Shown: piece by piece, positions 1 through 9,224 of the stretch | How positions within the stretch are numbered: the first letter of the stretch is position 1 | Layout of the letters: each line of letters begins with the position of its first letter | From: Haloplanus salinus | Lineage (GTDB): Archaea; Halobacteriota; Halobacteria; Halobacteriales; Haloferacaceae | NCBI RefSeq assembly: GCF_003336245.1 | Contig: NZ_QPHM01000001.1 | Location: forward strand, 2,546,113-2,610,112 | Length of the DNA stretch: 64,000 nt | Direction: 5' to 3' | Notes under the pieces: model-generated | The model's database searches: none | Told to the model about the DNA's origin: nothing | Seen by the model: only the letters and a program-made list of their open reading frames with translations | Position numbers and translations under genes: made by a program

Positions 1-52
1 CGTTCGGGGCCTCGAACCCCTCGCCGGGTCAACGGAGGTCCGCGCACGACCG

Positions 53-475
53 CTACGCCGAGACCAGGTAGATGCCGAGCACCGCACAGCCGATGCCAGC
101 GACTTTCCGCGCGGTGAGCGACTCGTTCAGAAAGAGGACGCCGACGACGGAACTGATCACGAGGAAGGTCCCGAAGATGGGGACGACGGCGCTGACGGGG
201 CCGAGCGAGAGCGCGCGGTAGTACGCGAGGATGCCTACCGCGAGGAAGACGCCGGCGAGATAGAGGTAGGGTGCCTTGGGGTGGCCGAGATACGCCGTCA
301 CCGACTGTCCCTGATAGAGGACGACCGCGACGGTCGCTACGAGGAGGAGCCCGTTCGTGACGAGCGCGGCGACGAAACTCGGGATCCTCGGGTTGCCGGT
401 CGTCGCGAAGCCAACGAGCGGTGCGACCGCCGAGTACGCGAGGAGCGCGAGAACCGACCACTGCAGATATCCCAT
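53..475 (-). CDS. EamA/DMT-type small membrane protein
   Basis: A 140-residue, almost entirely hydrophobic protein with about four to five membrane segments. The C-terminal half (ALSLGPVSAVVPIFGTFLVI, then FLNESLTARKVAGIGCAVLG) is the typical EamA signature of drug/metabolite transporters, including the conserved E of the last helix pair. Only one EamA repeat is present, so it would have to dimerise, like EmrE-type single-repeat transporters. I start at the ATG at 475 because residues encoded further upstream are Arg/Pro-rich and not membrane-like. The substrate cannot be told. Confidence 0.8.
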   Translation of the reverse strand: MGYLQWSVLALLAYSAVAPLVGFATTGNPRIPSFVAALVTNGLLLVATVAVVLYQGQSVTAYLGHPKAPYLYLAGVFLAVGILAYYRALSLGPVSAVVPIFGTFLVISSVVGVLFLNESLTARKVAGIGCAVLGIYLVSA

Positions 476-512
476 GGAGGGACGCCGCTCGGCCGACAGT
501 ATAGGGTTTCGA

Positions 513-1520
513 TTACGACCGGTTCGCGTCGACGTGGGCCCGCAGGTCGTCGACGCCGCCGGTGCCCGCGCCGGCGACGTAGTGGGCGGCACAGGCGTTA
601 CCCATCGCGACGGCGAGGTCCCACGCCCACCCCGCCGCGAGCGAGCGGGCGAGGCCGGCGCTGAAGCGGTCGCCCGCCCCCGTCTCGGTCAGTCCCCGCG
701 ACACGTCGAGGGTGGGGACCGATACGCGTCCCTCCGCCGTCGACGCGACGGCGGCGTCGGCGCCGTGAACGACGACGCCCGCGGCGTTCGCGGCCGTCCG
801 AACCGCCTCGAGAGCCTTCGGGTCCGTCGGGCGCCCGTCGCCGCCCGCGGCAGCCGCCAGTCGCCGCGCCTCGTCGTCGTTCACGCTTACCACCACGTCG
901 TACGCGTCGCCGAGGGGCGTGAGAGCGCCGAGGAGGCCGTTCGCCTGCCCCGCCGACAGCGGCCCGGGATCGAGACAGAAGACCCCGCCGTCGGGGTCGC
1001 TGGCCGCGACGGTGCGCAACGCCGTCCCCAATCCCGGAACCGACGCCCAGTTCGTACAGCAGAGCGCGTCGCGTTCGAGAAACGCGTCGACGTCGTCGAG
1101 GGCCGCCCGCAGGTCCGCGGCGGACCAGTCGGCGAGGTCGGCCGACTCCTCGACGAACATCACGTCGTCGGCGTCGAAGAGACAGACTCTGACGCGGGCG
1201 GGATCGCCCATCGAAACCGTCTCGAAGTCGAACTCGAAGAGCGGGTGGTCGAGGTGTCCGGCGAGGACGGTGTCGTCGCCGAGCGCCGCGGCCTGCCGGG
1301 CCGCGTTCACCGCCTGGCCGCCAGCCTCGGTCACGACGTGTTCGAGCGTGAAGGAGTCGCGGCCCGCAAGGATGGCGTCGGCGAACGACGGGCGCGAGGT
1401 AACCGTCGACTCGCCGTCGCGGAGCCGGTAGTAGTCGTCGACGCTCCCGTCCGGAAAGGCGCCGAAGCGCACGGGGTCGAGGCCGTCGTCGAGGCGAGCG
1501 ACGAGCGCGTCGTAGGCCAT
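513..1520 (-). CDS. PfkB-family carbohydrate kinase
   Basis: A 335-residue ribokinase-fold kinase that should phosphorylate a sugar or nucleoside with ATP. The C-terminal PfkB signature TETGAGDRFSAGL is clear, with the catalytic base Asp284 in the anion-hole motif GAGD (281-284). The N-terminal substrate motif is present as GGQAVNAARQAAALG (67-81). The family does not predict the sugar, and no metabolic neighbour helps. It lies between the EamA protein and the DUF58-MoxR operon on the same strand, with short gaps of about 30-40 bases. Confidence 0.85.
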   Translation of the reverse strand: MAYDALVARLDDGLDPVRFGAFPDGSVDDYYRLRDGESTVTSRPSFADAILAGRDSFTLEHVVTEAGGQAVNAARQAAALGDDTVLAGHLDHPLFEFDFETVSMGDPARVRVCLFDADDVMFVEESADLADWSAADLRAALDDVDAFLERDALCCTNWASVPGLGTALRTVAASDPDGGVFCLDPGPLSAGQANGLLGALTPLGDAYDVVVSVNDDEARRLAAAAGGDGRPTDPKALEAVRTAANAAGVVVHGADAAVASTAEGRVSVPTLDVSRGLTETGAGDRFSAGLARSLAAGWAWDLAVAMGNACAAHYVAGAGTGGVDDLRAHVDANRS

Positions 1521-1552
1521 CCCACCGCCGTAGGGCGGGCGGATTCAAAAAC

Positions 1553-2413
1553 CTACCCGATCCACACCGTGGAGAAGGCGTCGAAGAAGTCCTCGTCGGT
1601 CGCCACGAGGGCGTGGGTGAGCCGGAGGTCCCGTGCCCGATCCTGTACGTCGTCGACGAACTCGTCGACGCGGGTGCGGTACTCCCGGGCGAGGCGCCCG
1701 CCGAAGTACGTCCGTCGCGTCAGGTCGGATTCGAGGTCCTCGAAGATCGTGTCGCCGCCGACGTCCGGGTCGAGTTCGTCCGGCGACAGGACCTGAATCA
1801 ACACCACCTCGTTGCGCGCGAGCGAGGCCAGCCCCGTCTCCAAGCCGTCGAGGTCGCCGATACAGTCGGTGACGACGACGACGAGCGACCGCGTACGGAT
1901 CGCCGCCGCGTACGTCGAGAGCGCCGACTCGAAGTCGGCCGCACCCTCGGGCGTCGTCCCGTTGAGGCGGTCGACGAGCGCCAACACCTCCCCCCGCGTC
2001 GACTTGCCGGTGTCGATGCGCTCGGTGCGTTCCCCGAAGAGGGAGAACCGGAAGTCGTTGTGTTCCTCGGCGGTGAGGTAGGCGTAGCCCAGCCCCAACT
2101 TCGCGCCGAACTCGAACTTGTGCTGATCGCCCTCGCCGAAGTCCATCGACGCGCTCGCGTCCAGCAGGACGTGGACGGTCAGGTTGCGCTCCTCCTCGAA
2201 CTGCTTGATGAAGAACTCCTCGGTGCGGGCGTAGAGCCGCCAGTCGATGAGTCGGGTGTCGTCGCCGGGTGAGTACCGGCGGTAGTCGCTGAAGGTCAAC
2301 CCCTCGCCGACGCTCGGCGACTCCTGTTCGCCCTTCTTGATCGCCGTCGTCTGCTGGTTCAGCGACGCCTCGAAGCGGTCGAGTTCGTCGAGGAAGTCGG
2401 GATCGATCGTCAT
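1553..2413 (-). CDS. DUF58 protein, partner of MoxR
   Basis: A 286-residue DUF58 protein. The family signature runs from GEGLTFSDYRRYSPGDD to IDWRLYART (about 37-64) and is followed by a von Willebrand A-like domain with a MIDAS motif DASAS (85-89). I start at the ATG at 2413 because it overlaps the moxR stop as ATGA; the longer frame upstream is Arg-rich read-through over moxR. DUF58 proteins work with MoxR ATPases as a chaperone-like pair acting on VWA partners. This is the last gene of the operon that begins at 9092. Confidence 0.9.
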   Translation of the reverse strand: MTIDPDFLDELDRFEASLNQQTTAIKKGEQESPSVGEGLTFSDYRRYSPGDDTRLIDWRLYARTEEFFIKQFEEERNLTVHVLLDASASMDFGEGDQHKFEFGAKLGLGYAYLTAEEHNDFRFSLFGERTERIDTGKSTRGEVLALVDRLNGTTPEGAADFESALSTYAAAIRTRSLVVVVTDCIGDLDGLETGLASLARNEVVLIQVLSPDELDPDVGGDTIFEDLESDLTRRTYFGGRLAREYRTRVDEFVDDVQDRARDLRLTHALVATDEDFFDAFSTVWIG

Positions 2414-3369
2414 ACCTCGTCGACGAGGCCGGCGATCACGTCGTCGGTCGAGAGCCCCTCGCGCTCGGCGCGGAAATCGAGGAGGATGCGGTGGCGAAGC
2501 ACCGGCGCCGCCATCGCCTCGACGTCCTCCCACGAGACGTGGTTGCGCCCGCGGAGGAACGCCCGCGCCTTCGCGGTGAGGACGAGCCCCATGCTGGCCC
2601 GCGGGCTGGCGCCGAAGTCGACCGTCTCGGCCTCGCGGGTCGCCCGTACCAGCCGGATCGCCCGGTCGCGCACGTCGTCGGCGATGGGTAGCTCACGCAC
2701 CAGCGACTGGATCTGCTTGATCTCCTCGCGCGTGAGTACCTTGTCGACCGCGGGCGCCGCGCCGCCCGATCCGCCCCCGGTGTAGAGGTTCACGATGTCG
2801 CGTTCCTCGTCGTAGGAGGGGTAATCGAGGACGAGTTTGATCAGGAACCGGTCGGTCTGGGCCTCGGGGAGCGGATACGTTCCCTCCTGGTCGATCGGGT
2901 TCTGGGTCGCGAGGACGAAGAACGGTCGCGGGAGGTCGTACGTCTCGCCCGCCGCCGTCACCTGCTTTTCCTGCATGGCTTCGAGCAGGGCGGCCTGTGT
3001 CTTCGGCGTCGCGCGGTTGATCTCGTCGGCGAGGACGACGTTCGCGAAGATGGGGCCGCGCTCGAAGACGAACTCGCGCTCCCCGCCCGCCTCGCGGATG
3101 ATCTCGGTCCCCGTGATGTCCGAGGGCATCAGGTCGGGGGTGTTCTGCACCCGCGAGAAATCGAGGTCGGTCACGTCGGCGACGGTCCGAACCATGGTGG
3201 TCTTGCCGAGGCCCGGATTGCTCTCGAGGAGGGCGTTGCCGTCCGCGAGGACGCAGACGAGCAATCCCTCGAGTACTTCGCGCTGGCCGATGATCCGTTT
3301 GCCGACCTCCTCGCGAACGCGGGCGAGTCGTTGCTGTAACTTGTCGACGTCTACCGTGGGTTCGCTCAT
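2410..3369 (-). CDS. MoxR-family AAA+ ATPase
   Basis: A 319-residue MoxR ATPase, thought to act as a chaperone that loads metal or remodels VWA-domain proteins. The Walker A motif is NPGLGKT (51-57), Walker B is VVLADEINRA (111-120), and the sensor region ATQNPIDQEGTYPLPEAQTDRF is typical of the subfamily. Start and stop overlap both neighbours by four bases (ATGA), so translation is coupled with the membrane protein before it and DUF58 after it. The two downstream-acting VWA proteins encoded at 4921-9092 are the probable clients. Confidence 0.93.
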   Translation of the reverse strand: MSEPTVDVDKLQQRLARVREEVGKRIIGQREVLEGLLVCVLADGNALLESNPGLGKTTMVRTVADVTDLDFSRVQNTPDLMPSDITGTEIIREAGGEREFVFERGPIFANVVLADEINRATPKTQAALLEAMQEKQVTAAGETYDLPRPFFVLATQNPIDQEGTYPLPEAQTDRFLIKLVLDYPSYDEERDIVNLYTGGGSGGAAPAVDKVLTREEIKQIQSLVRELPIADDVRDRAIRLVRATREAETVDFGASPRASMGLVLTAKARAFLRGRNHVSWEDVEAMAAPVLRHRILLDFRAEREGLSTDDVIAGLVDEV

Positions 3370-4286
3370 TCGTCGTTCGTCTCCTGCCGGATTCGTAAGT
3401 TGTACTCGCGGATCAGCTCCGCGTCTTCCAGTTGTTCGCGTTCGGCGAAGCCCGCCCGCTGACTCTCGACGGACTCCGAGCTCCCGAAGCCGCTGTCCTC
3501 GTAGGCCGTCGCGGACTCCGCGTCGGTGCCGTCGCCGCTCCCCGATCCGCTGGTGCCGACGGTGGCGTCCAGGTTCTCCGAGCCCTCGGGCACGTCCTCC
3601 GGCTCGCCGAGGATCGAGGAGCCGTCCTGGAGGCCGGCGTACTCCGCGTCCGTCCCGCCGGTCTGGACGCCGTTCGACCGGTCGCCGAGGCCGGCGAGCG
3701 AGATGTCGACGACGGCGAGGTGAATCGTCGCGATGCTCACCGCGGCGATCAGGAGGACCGTCACCGCGACCCGGCGGACGTCGAGCAGGCCGATGCTAGA
3801 CGCCCGCTTGAGGTCGGCGAGGACGCTCTCGTAGAGCCGCCGAGCCATCCGCGAGCCTTGCTCCCGGCGCACGGCGTCCCGCGCGGTCCGGAGCGACTCC
3901 CCGAGGGCGGGGTTGGCCGCCTCGAACTGCTCGACGAGCGGCCGTCGGACCCGAAGGGCCACCTCGCCGACGAAGACGAGACAGCCGACGACGGCGCCGA
4001 CGACGGCGGCGCTCGACACCGTCGGTTCGGCGAGGGATACGCCCCCCGTCTCGCGGAGCGTTCGGAGGATCACTCGGGGGACGGGGAGGCGCGACGAGAG
4101 CGCGGGAACGCCGCCCAGGAACGTCGCGACGAGGTTCACGACGAGCGTCGCGAGCGCCGCGTCGATGGTGGCGTAGATGACGGCCACCTTCCAGCCCTCG
4201 CGTCTGATCTCGGTGATCGCACGGCGGATGCGTCGCTCCTCGGGCGGGTCGTCGGCGGCGGTTCCGTCGGCGGTCGACTCGGCCAT
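3366..4286 (-). CDS. Haloarchaeal membrane protein of the MoxR-VWA operon
   Basis: A 306-residue protein of no assigned function. It starts with a charged segment, has two hydrophobic helices around residues 32-52 and 83-105, a basic cytoplasmic-looking stretch, one more helix near 165-190, and a long acidic Gly/Ser-rich tail (about 195-290) that ends in EREQLEDAELIREYNLRIRQETNDE. The start at 4286 is the ATG closest to the preceding gene's stop. Its position, coupled to moxR by an ATGA overlap, suggests it anchors or is handled by the MoxR/DUF58 machine. Confidence 0.7.
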   Translation of the reverse strand: MAESTADGTAADDPPEERRIRRAITEIRREGWKVAVIYATIDAALATLVVNLVATFLGGVPALSSRLPVPRVILRTLRETGGVSLAEPTVSSAAVVGAVVGCLVFVGEVALRVRRPLVEQFEAANPALGESLRTARDAVRREQGSRMARRLYESVLADLKRASSIGLLDVRRVAVTVLLIAAVSIATIHLAVVDISLAGLGDRSNGVQTGGTDAEYAGLQDGSSILGEPEDVPEGSENLDATVGTSGSGSGDGTDAESATAYEDSGFGSSESVESQRAGFAEREQLEDAELIREYNLRIRQETNDE

Positions 4287-4291
4287 GGCGA

Positions 4292-4924
4292 TCAGGAACA
4301 CTCCGGCGGCGGATCGTCGAACTCGGCACACACGGCGTCGAGGTCGCTTCGGAGCCGGTCGTTCTCCCGTTGTAGCTGCTGAATCCGGTCGTTACGACTC
4401 TCGAGCTGGGTTTCGAGCTCTGACACCTCGTCGTTCAGGTCGTCCACGTCCGCCTGTAGCTGATCCCGCTCCTCGCGGAGGTCCCGGTTGGTCGACTCCA
4501 GACTGTTGACCTCGGACCGAAGCCGGTCGGTCCGGGATTCGAGCGTTCTGACCTCCCCTTGCAGTTCCTCGGCCCGCTGCTGGGCCGCCCGCAGGTTCTG
4601 CCGGGTCGACGCGAGTTCCTCCTCGGTCGACTCCAGTTGCCCCTCGGTCTCCTCTAAGTTCTCCGAGACCTGATTCACGTCGCTTCGGGTGGTGCTGAGG
4701 CTCTCGTTCAGCTCCCGGAGCCGCTGGCGGGTCTCCTGAAGATCGGTCCGCGTCGACTGGAGATCCTGACGGAGCCGTTCGTTCCGCTCGCGAAGCTGGC
4801 TGTTCTCGGTGTCGAGTTCATCGACGGACTCCTGATAGAACAGGGTCGCACCGGCGGTGCCCGCGACGGACACGCAGACGAGGAGGGCGAGCGCGAGGTT
4901 GATCGAGCGACCGATGAGGCTCAT
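4292..4924 (-). CDS. Membrane-anchored coiled-coil protein
   Basis: A 210-residue protein with a single N-terminal membrane helix (SLIGRSINLALALLVCVSVA) followed by about 150 residues of uninterrupted heptad-like sequence rich in Glu, Gln, Arg, Ser and Leu (for example ELNESLSTTRSDVNQVSENL), predicted to be a long coiled coil. It ends with a short Cys-containing tail, AVCAEFDDPPPECS. The start overlaps the VWA gene by ATGA, so it is co-translated. A structural or tethering role outside the membrane is an inference from shape and operon context; the family gives no activity. Confidence 0.75.
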   Translation of the reverse strand: MSLIGRSINLALALLVCVSVAGTAGATLFYQESVDELDTENSQLRERNERLRQDLQSTRTDLQETRQRLRELNESLSTTRSDVNQVSENLEETEGQLESTEEELASTRQNLRAAQQRAEELQGEVRTLESRTDRLRSEVNSLESTNRDLREERDQLQADVDDLNDEVSELETQLESRNDRIQQLQRENDRLRSDLDAVCAEFDDPPPECS

Positions 4925-7293
4925 GGGAGACCACTCTCGCTGCGTGTACGCCCGTCGTACACTTGAAGCCGCCGGACGACCACCTCCGTGACGAACAGCA
5001 GGAGGCCGGCGAGCAGGAACGCCCAGTCCCACGTCCGGCGCACGTCGCGGACCCGCGTCGCCTGCTGGCGGGCGAAGTCGGCGATAGCGGCCGCCTGATT
5101 CCGCTCGAACTGCCGGCCACCGGTCGCCCGAACCGCGTCCGTCAGCGCCGACGACGTGCCGAAGCCGCCGTACTCCGCAGGGTAGTTCACGGCGTAGGTC
5201 GCCCCGACGGCGCGCTCGAAGCCGACGCTCGTCGGCGTCACCTGCGCCCGGTAGACGCCCTCGTCGACGGCGCTGAATCGGAGGTCGGTGTCGCGCGGCG
5301 GCGCGTCGCCGCGATAGATCACGGTCGTCGACTCGCCGACGCGTGTGTCGGCCACGTCGGTCACGCCCGCGGCTTTGCGCTCGGGGTCGCCGATGGCGTA
5401 GTTAACCGACTTCGTGACGAGGAGGGAGTCGGGTTGCCGGAGGAGCCCGTCGAGGCCGCCGTTCGGCCCGTAGGTGGTGATGGTGGCGACCCGGCCGAGA
5501 CCGTAGCGCCACGAGGCGACGGCGGGCGTGCCGTCCGGCCCGGCGACGAGGAAGTTCGCGCCGGGGCGCATCGACACGTCGTTGACGCGTCCCGGATTCG
5601 ACTCCAGGCTCACGCCGCTGGTGATGAAGTTCCCGGAGTCGACGACGGTCAGTCCCTCACCCTGGAACTGTCGGCTCCCACCGCCGAAGAGGAGGCGGAG
5701 ACGCTGGGTTTCGTCGGCGCGGAAGTAGTTTCCCCCCGACTCCTCCGCGATCCGTCGGAGGACGCCCTCGTTGACGGTGCGGCCGGCGCCGACGGCGACG
5801 ACGCGGATGCCCTGCCGGCCGAGCACGTCCGCCACCACCGCCGACCGGCTCTCGGTGTCGCCGCCGTCGCTGACGAGGATGACCGTCCCGCGCTGGCCGC
5901 CGAGCATCTCCTCGGCGCCACGGAGCCCGTTGGCGATGTTGGTCGCGCCGCCGGCCTGCAGGCGCCTGATCCGATCCTCGACCGTATCGCGGTTGTCGCT
6001 CAGCGGTTCGGGCTGGGCGACGCCGTACGCCTGGTAGTTGAAGCCGACGACGCCGACCGTGTTCTCGTCGTCGAGCTGTGAGAGGGCGTCGAGCGCGATG
6101 GCCTTCTGGATGCGCATCCCCTCGCCTGCGCTCCCGGAGACGTCGATGAGCATGACGATGCGTGCGCTGCCGGGCGCCGACTCGCCGAACGTCACCGGGA
6201 GCGTCGCGGCGACGGAGGAGTTGGCGTAGCCGCCGCTCTCGAAGCTGTTCGGCCCGCCGACCATCAGGAGACCGCCGCCGTCGATGACGAATCGCTGAAG
6301 TTCGTCGACTTCGCCCAGGTCGTCCGCGGCGACGTTCTGGACCACGACGGCGTAGTACGGGTCGAGGTCCCCCGGAATCGACTCGACCGTCTCCACGTCG
6401 TACAGCTGCGTCAGGTAGGACTCCAGTGGGTAGTCCCCGCGGGAGACGTAGAGCACCCGGGGCTGTTCGACCACGCGGACGGTCTTCAGCGCCTCGTCGT
6501 TGACCGGGTAGACGTCGCTCCCGTCGACTTCGGCCGTGATCTCGTGGCTCCCCGTCCCCTCGAACGTGTAGCTCACGGGGACGCTTCCGGTGCCGTCGTC
6601 GAGGCGCTCGGTGGTCACCTCCTCGCCGTCGACCGAGACGGTCACCGCGACCGGCGAGTCGGCTTGGACGCCGTTCACCTGCACCAGGAACCGGCTCTCG
6701 ACGCCGACGCTGGCCTTGCTCGGGCCGGCGAGGGTGACGTACCGTTCGGTGCGGGTCGGCTCGGTCCGGACGGTGCTGATCGTGGCGTTGAGCGACCGGG
6801 CGAACTCCGCCGTCTCGGTCAGGCTTCCCCCGCCCGTCACCTGTCCGTCCGAGAGGACGACCACGGACCCGTTCTCGCGGAGGTTGGCGGCGATGCCGTC
6901 GCCGATCCGGGAGTCCGTTCCCTGTGCGATGGTCGAGGTGGTGACCGGCACGCCTTCGTCCTCGATGGCCGTCGCCAACCCCTCGGCCACGTCGGGCGAG
7001 ACGGCCGTACTGTCCGAGCGGTCGACGAGCAGGGAGACGGTCGGGTCGCCCTGCGTCTCCGTCGTGACGACGGTAAAGGGGCCGGCGGCGGCGACGACGA
7101 GCAGCGTCGCGACGACGACCCGCGAGGCGAGTAGGAGCCGCCGACTCCGCGCCGAGGCCGTCCCAGTCGCCCGGTAACGGACCAGCGAGACGAGCAGGAC
7201 GACGGCGACGGGCAGCGCCACGAGCAGTTCGGGACGGTCGAGGCCGACGACGGTCCCGTCCGAGAGCGCCGTTCGAATGGCGAGCGGAACCAT
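4921..7293 (-). CDS. Large VWA-domain membrane protein
   Basis: A 790-residue membrane protein with N-terminal helices (about 22-40 and 52-72), a degenerate VWA-like segment containing DRSDS (91-95), a beta-rich region, a glutamine-amidotransferase-like Rossmann segment (about 275-365), a full VWA domain with MIDAS DVSGS (384-388), and a last helix near residues 755-775. This arrangement is that of the large BatA/BatB-like proteins found with MoxR and DUF58. It probably binds divalent metal and protein partners at the outer face. It overlaps both neighbours, so it is part of the same transcript. Confidence 0.88.
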   Translation of the reverse strand: MVPLAIRTALSDGTVVGLDRPELLVALPVAVVLLVSLVRYRATGTASARSRRLLLASRVVVATLLVVAAAGPFTVVTTETQGDPTVSLLVDRSDSTAVSPDVAEGLATAIEDEGVPVTTSTIAQGTDSRIGDGIAANLRENGSVVVLSDGQVTGGGSLTETAEFARSLNATISTVRTEPTRTERYVTLAGPSKASVGVESRFLVQVNGVQADSPVAVTVSVDGEEVTTERLDDGTGSVPVSYTFEGTGSHEITAEVDGSDVYPVNDEALKTVRVVEQPRVLYVSRGDYPLESYLTQLYDVETVESIPGDLDPYYAVVVQNVAADDLGEVDELQRFVIDGGGLLMVGGPNSFESGGYANSSVAATLPVTFGESAPGSARIVMLIDVSGSAGEGMRIQKAIALDALSQLDDENTVGVVGFNYQAYGVAQPEPLSDNRDTVEDRIRRLQAGGATNIANGLRGAEEMLGGQRGTVILVSDGGDTESRSAVVADVLGRQGIRVVAVGAGRTVNEGVLRRIAEESGGNYFRADETQRLRLLFGGGSRQFQGEGLTVVDSGNFITSGVSLESNPGRVNDVSMRPGANFLVAGPDGTPAVASWRYGLGRVATITTYGPNGGLDGLLRQPDSLLVTKSVNYAIGDPERKAAGVTDVADTRVGESTTVIYRGDAPPRDTDLRFSAVDEGVYRAQVTPTSVGFERAVGATYAVNYPAEYGGFGTSSALTDAVRATGGRQFERNQAAAIADFARQQATRVRDVRRTWDWAFLLAGLLLFVTEVVVRRLQVYDGRTRSESGLP

Positions 7294-9092
7294 CAGAGAT
7301 CACCCCGCCGGCGGAGGTAGGCGAGTTCACCCACGGCGACGAGCAGCGCCCCGAGCGCGACGAACGGCGTTAACGGCCGGGGAACCCGTCGTTCCTCCTC
7401 GCGGCTGGTGACGCCCGTCCCGTCGTCCCGGGCGTCGAGCGACTGGGCGGCCACGTCTGATTCGGCCTCGCTGTAGAGCGAGACGCCGATTCGGCGGCCG
7501 CCGGTCGCGTAAAAGCCTACCCGGTCGAGCGGCACGAGTCGGGCCGAGACGGTCCCGTCGGGTGTCTCCACGCTCGTCTCGTTCGCGAACCGGAGGCGAC
7601 CGCCGGTCTCGCGGTTCAGCGTCGGGAGCGGGTCCCGGCCGGCGAGATAGAACGTCGCCCGCTTCCAGAAGACGGGATACTGGTAATTGAAGCGGAACGG
7701 ATCGTCGCCGACCACGGTCCCGTAGTAGAGGACCCGCCCCGCCCCACGCTGTTGGGTGGCGACGAGCGGCGTCCCGTCGCCGGTCCGGACGAGCGGCGTG
7801 CCGGCGCGGAGCGTCCCCGTCAGATACCGCTCCGGGGGCGGAAAGTCGATGCCGCGGGTGAGTTCGCCGGTCGTCACCCGTCCGACGGAGGGATTGCTGG
7901 CGACGCCCGACGGCGCGAGAAGCAGGAGGTCGCCGAGGCGGTCCGGCGGCGACGGCTGAGCGACCACGGCCACGCCGCCGCCGGCCTCGATCACGTCGCG
8001 CCCGGCCGCGACGTTGCTCCGGAGGAGTCGTTCGGGATCGAGGTTACTGTAGACGATCACGTCGTAGCCGTCCGCCACCGTCGTCGGCGGCTGGTCGACG
8101 GTGAGATCCACCTCGTCGATCACCGAGAGTGCGGTCGCGAGATATCGGTTGCGGTCGTTGGTCAGGAGCAGGACGTCCACCGTCGGATCGGCCGGGGCGG
8201 CGACGTAGGCGGCGTCGTCGGTGGGGAAGTCGTCGCCGGGGGAGAGTCGTGCCCGCCCGCCGCCGGCCGGGACGGCGAGCGACACGCGTTCGAGGTCACC
8301 GGGACCGAGAGTGACCGACCGGCGCTGGTTCCCGAGCGTGACCGAGCGGGTGACCGCCGCGTCCCCGAAGTTCTTCACCGAGAGGGTGGCGTTGGACCCG
8401 GTGAACGAGCGGTCGACGATGCCGACGTTCGCCGCGCCGCCCCCCGCGAACTGTCGGAGGTCGACCTGCAGGTCACGGGCGCGAGCGGAGCGGACGGCGC
8501 CGGTCCAGCCGGTGTCGTCCGCGAAATCGCTGAGGACGACGATCCGAGCGTTCTCGCCGGCGATGGAGGCGGCCTGTGAGACGGCGGCGCCGAGGTCGGT
8601 GGGTGTGTCGACGACGGCGAGTTCGTCGAGCGTTCGAGCCACCTCGTCGCCGCCGCCCGAGCGGAGGACGATCCGACTCTCCCTCCCGGCGAAGACGACG
8701 GCGTTGGTGCCGGTGGTCGCCTCGCGGGCGGCGGCGACGGCGGCGGTAAAGCGCGTCCCGCCGTCGGTTTGGACGCCCATGCTCGCGCTGCCGTCGAGGA
8801 CGATCACCGTCTCTTCGACCGTTTGACTCTCCGAGACCGAGACGTACGGGCCGGCGAGTGCGAGCGCGAGTGCGACGACGACGAGCAGCTGTAAGACGAG
8901 CAGGAGGCTACGCCGGAGCCGTTCGAGTAGGGGGTTCGACGCGTCCCGCTCGGCGTCGTCGAGCAGGAGTCGGAGGGTGGGGAGTTCGACGCGCCGGGGG
9001 TCGGGCTGGACGAGATAGAGGACGACGATGGGGACGACGGCGAGGAGGGCAGCCAGCCCCAGCGGTGCGAGGAAGGCGTCGGCGAGGGCCAT
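7293..9092 (-). CDS. BatA-like VWA membrane protein
   Basis: A 599-residue protein. The N-terminus (LAPLGLAALLAVVPIVVLYL, then LLLDDAERDASNPLLERLRR and a second helix at about 60-80) is the BatA/aerotolerance-regulator signature. A VWA domain follows with MIDAS DGSAS (100-104), then Ig-like beta sheet and a final helix near the C-terminus (PLTPFVALGALLVAVGELAY). I start at the ATG at 9092 because the longer frame upstream is Arg-rich. It heads the operon; its stop overlaps the next start as TGATG. It probably works with MoxR and DUF58 in envelope protein maturation. Confidence 0.88.
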   Translation of the reverse strand: MALADAFLAPLGLAALLAVVPIVVLYLVQPDPRRVELPTLRLLLDDAERDASNPLLERLRRSLLLVLQLLVVVALALALAGPYVSVSESQTVEETVIVLDGSASMGVQTDGGTRFTAAVAAAREATTGTNAVVFAGRESRIVLRSGGGDEVARTLDELAVVDTPTDLGAAVSQAASIAGENARIVVLSDFADDTGWTGAVRSARARDLQVDLRQFAGGGAANVGIVDRSFTGSNATLSVKNFGDAAVTRSVTLGNQRRSVTLGPGDLERVSLAVPAGGGRARLSPGDDFPTDDAAYVAAPADPTVDVLLLTNDRNRYLATALSVIDEVDLTVDQPPTTVADGYDVIVYSNLDPERLLRSNVAAGRDVIEAGGGVAVVAQPSPPDRLGDLLLLAPSGVASNPSVGRVTTGELTRGIDFPPPERYLTGTLRAGTPLVRTGDGTPLVATQQRGAGRVLYYGTVVGDDPFRFNYQYPVFWKRATFYLAGRDPLPTLNRETGGRLRFANETSVETPDGTVSARLVPLDRVGFYATGGRRIGVSLYSEAESDVAAQSLDARDDGTGVTSREEERRVPRPLTPFVALGALLVAVGELAYLRRRGDL

Positions 9093-9196
9093 ATCCGCAA
9101 CTCGCCGTCGCCGCGTATCGGTCTTTCGCCGCCCGCGTCGCCTCCGGCCGGATCGCTCACCATCGTTCCACACGGATACTGACGCGTAGACAAACC

Positions 9197-9204
9197 CTTT
9201 TAGG
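9197..9204 (+). promoter_or_regulatory. TATA box of the Lrp-aminotransferase operon
   Basis: The sequence cttttagg lies about 25 bases before the ATG at 9225, the spacing expected for a leaderless haloarchaeal transcript. The divergent VWA operon starts at 9092, so both promoters share this short interval. Confidence 0.5.
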
Positions 9205-9224
9205 CAGGCGGCCAACCTTCGCAT

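Noticed and set aside
1..40. A T-arm-like sequence (minus strand GGGGTTCGAGGCCCC) at the left edge
   Set aside because: The following minus-strand-upstream bases (40-75) do not form a D arm or anticodon arm, and the EamA gene ends at 53, so a tRNA cannot be supported from what is visible.
357..1796. Very long plus-strand frame (479 codons) over the kinase gene
   Set aside because: It is Arg/Gly-rich antisense to the PfkB and DUF58 genes, a common artefact of high G+C.
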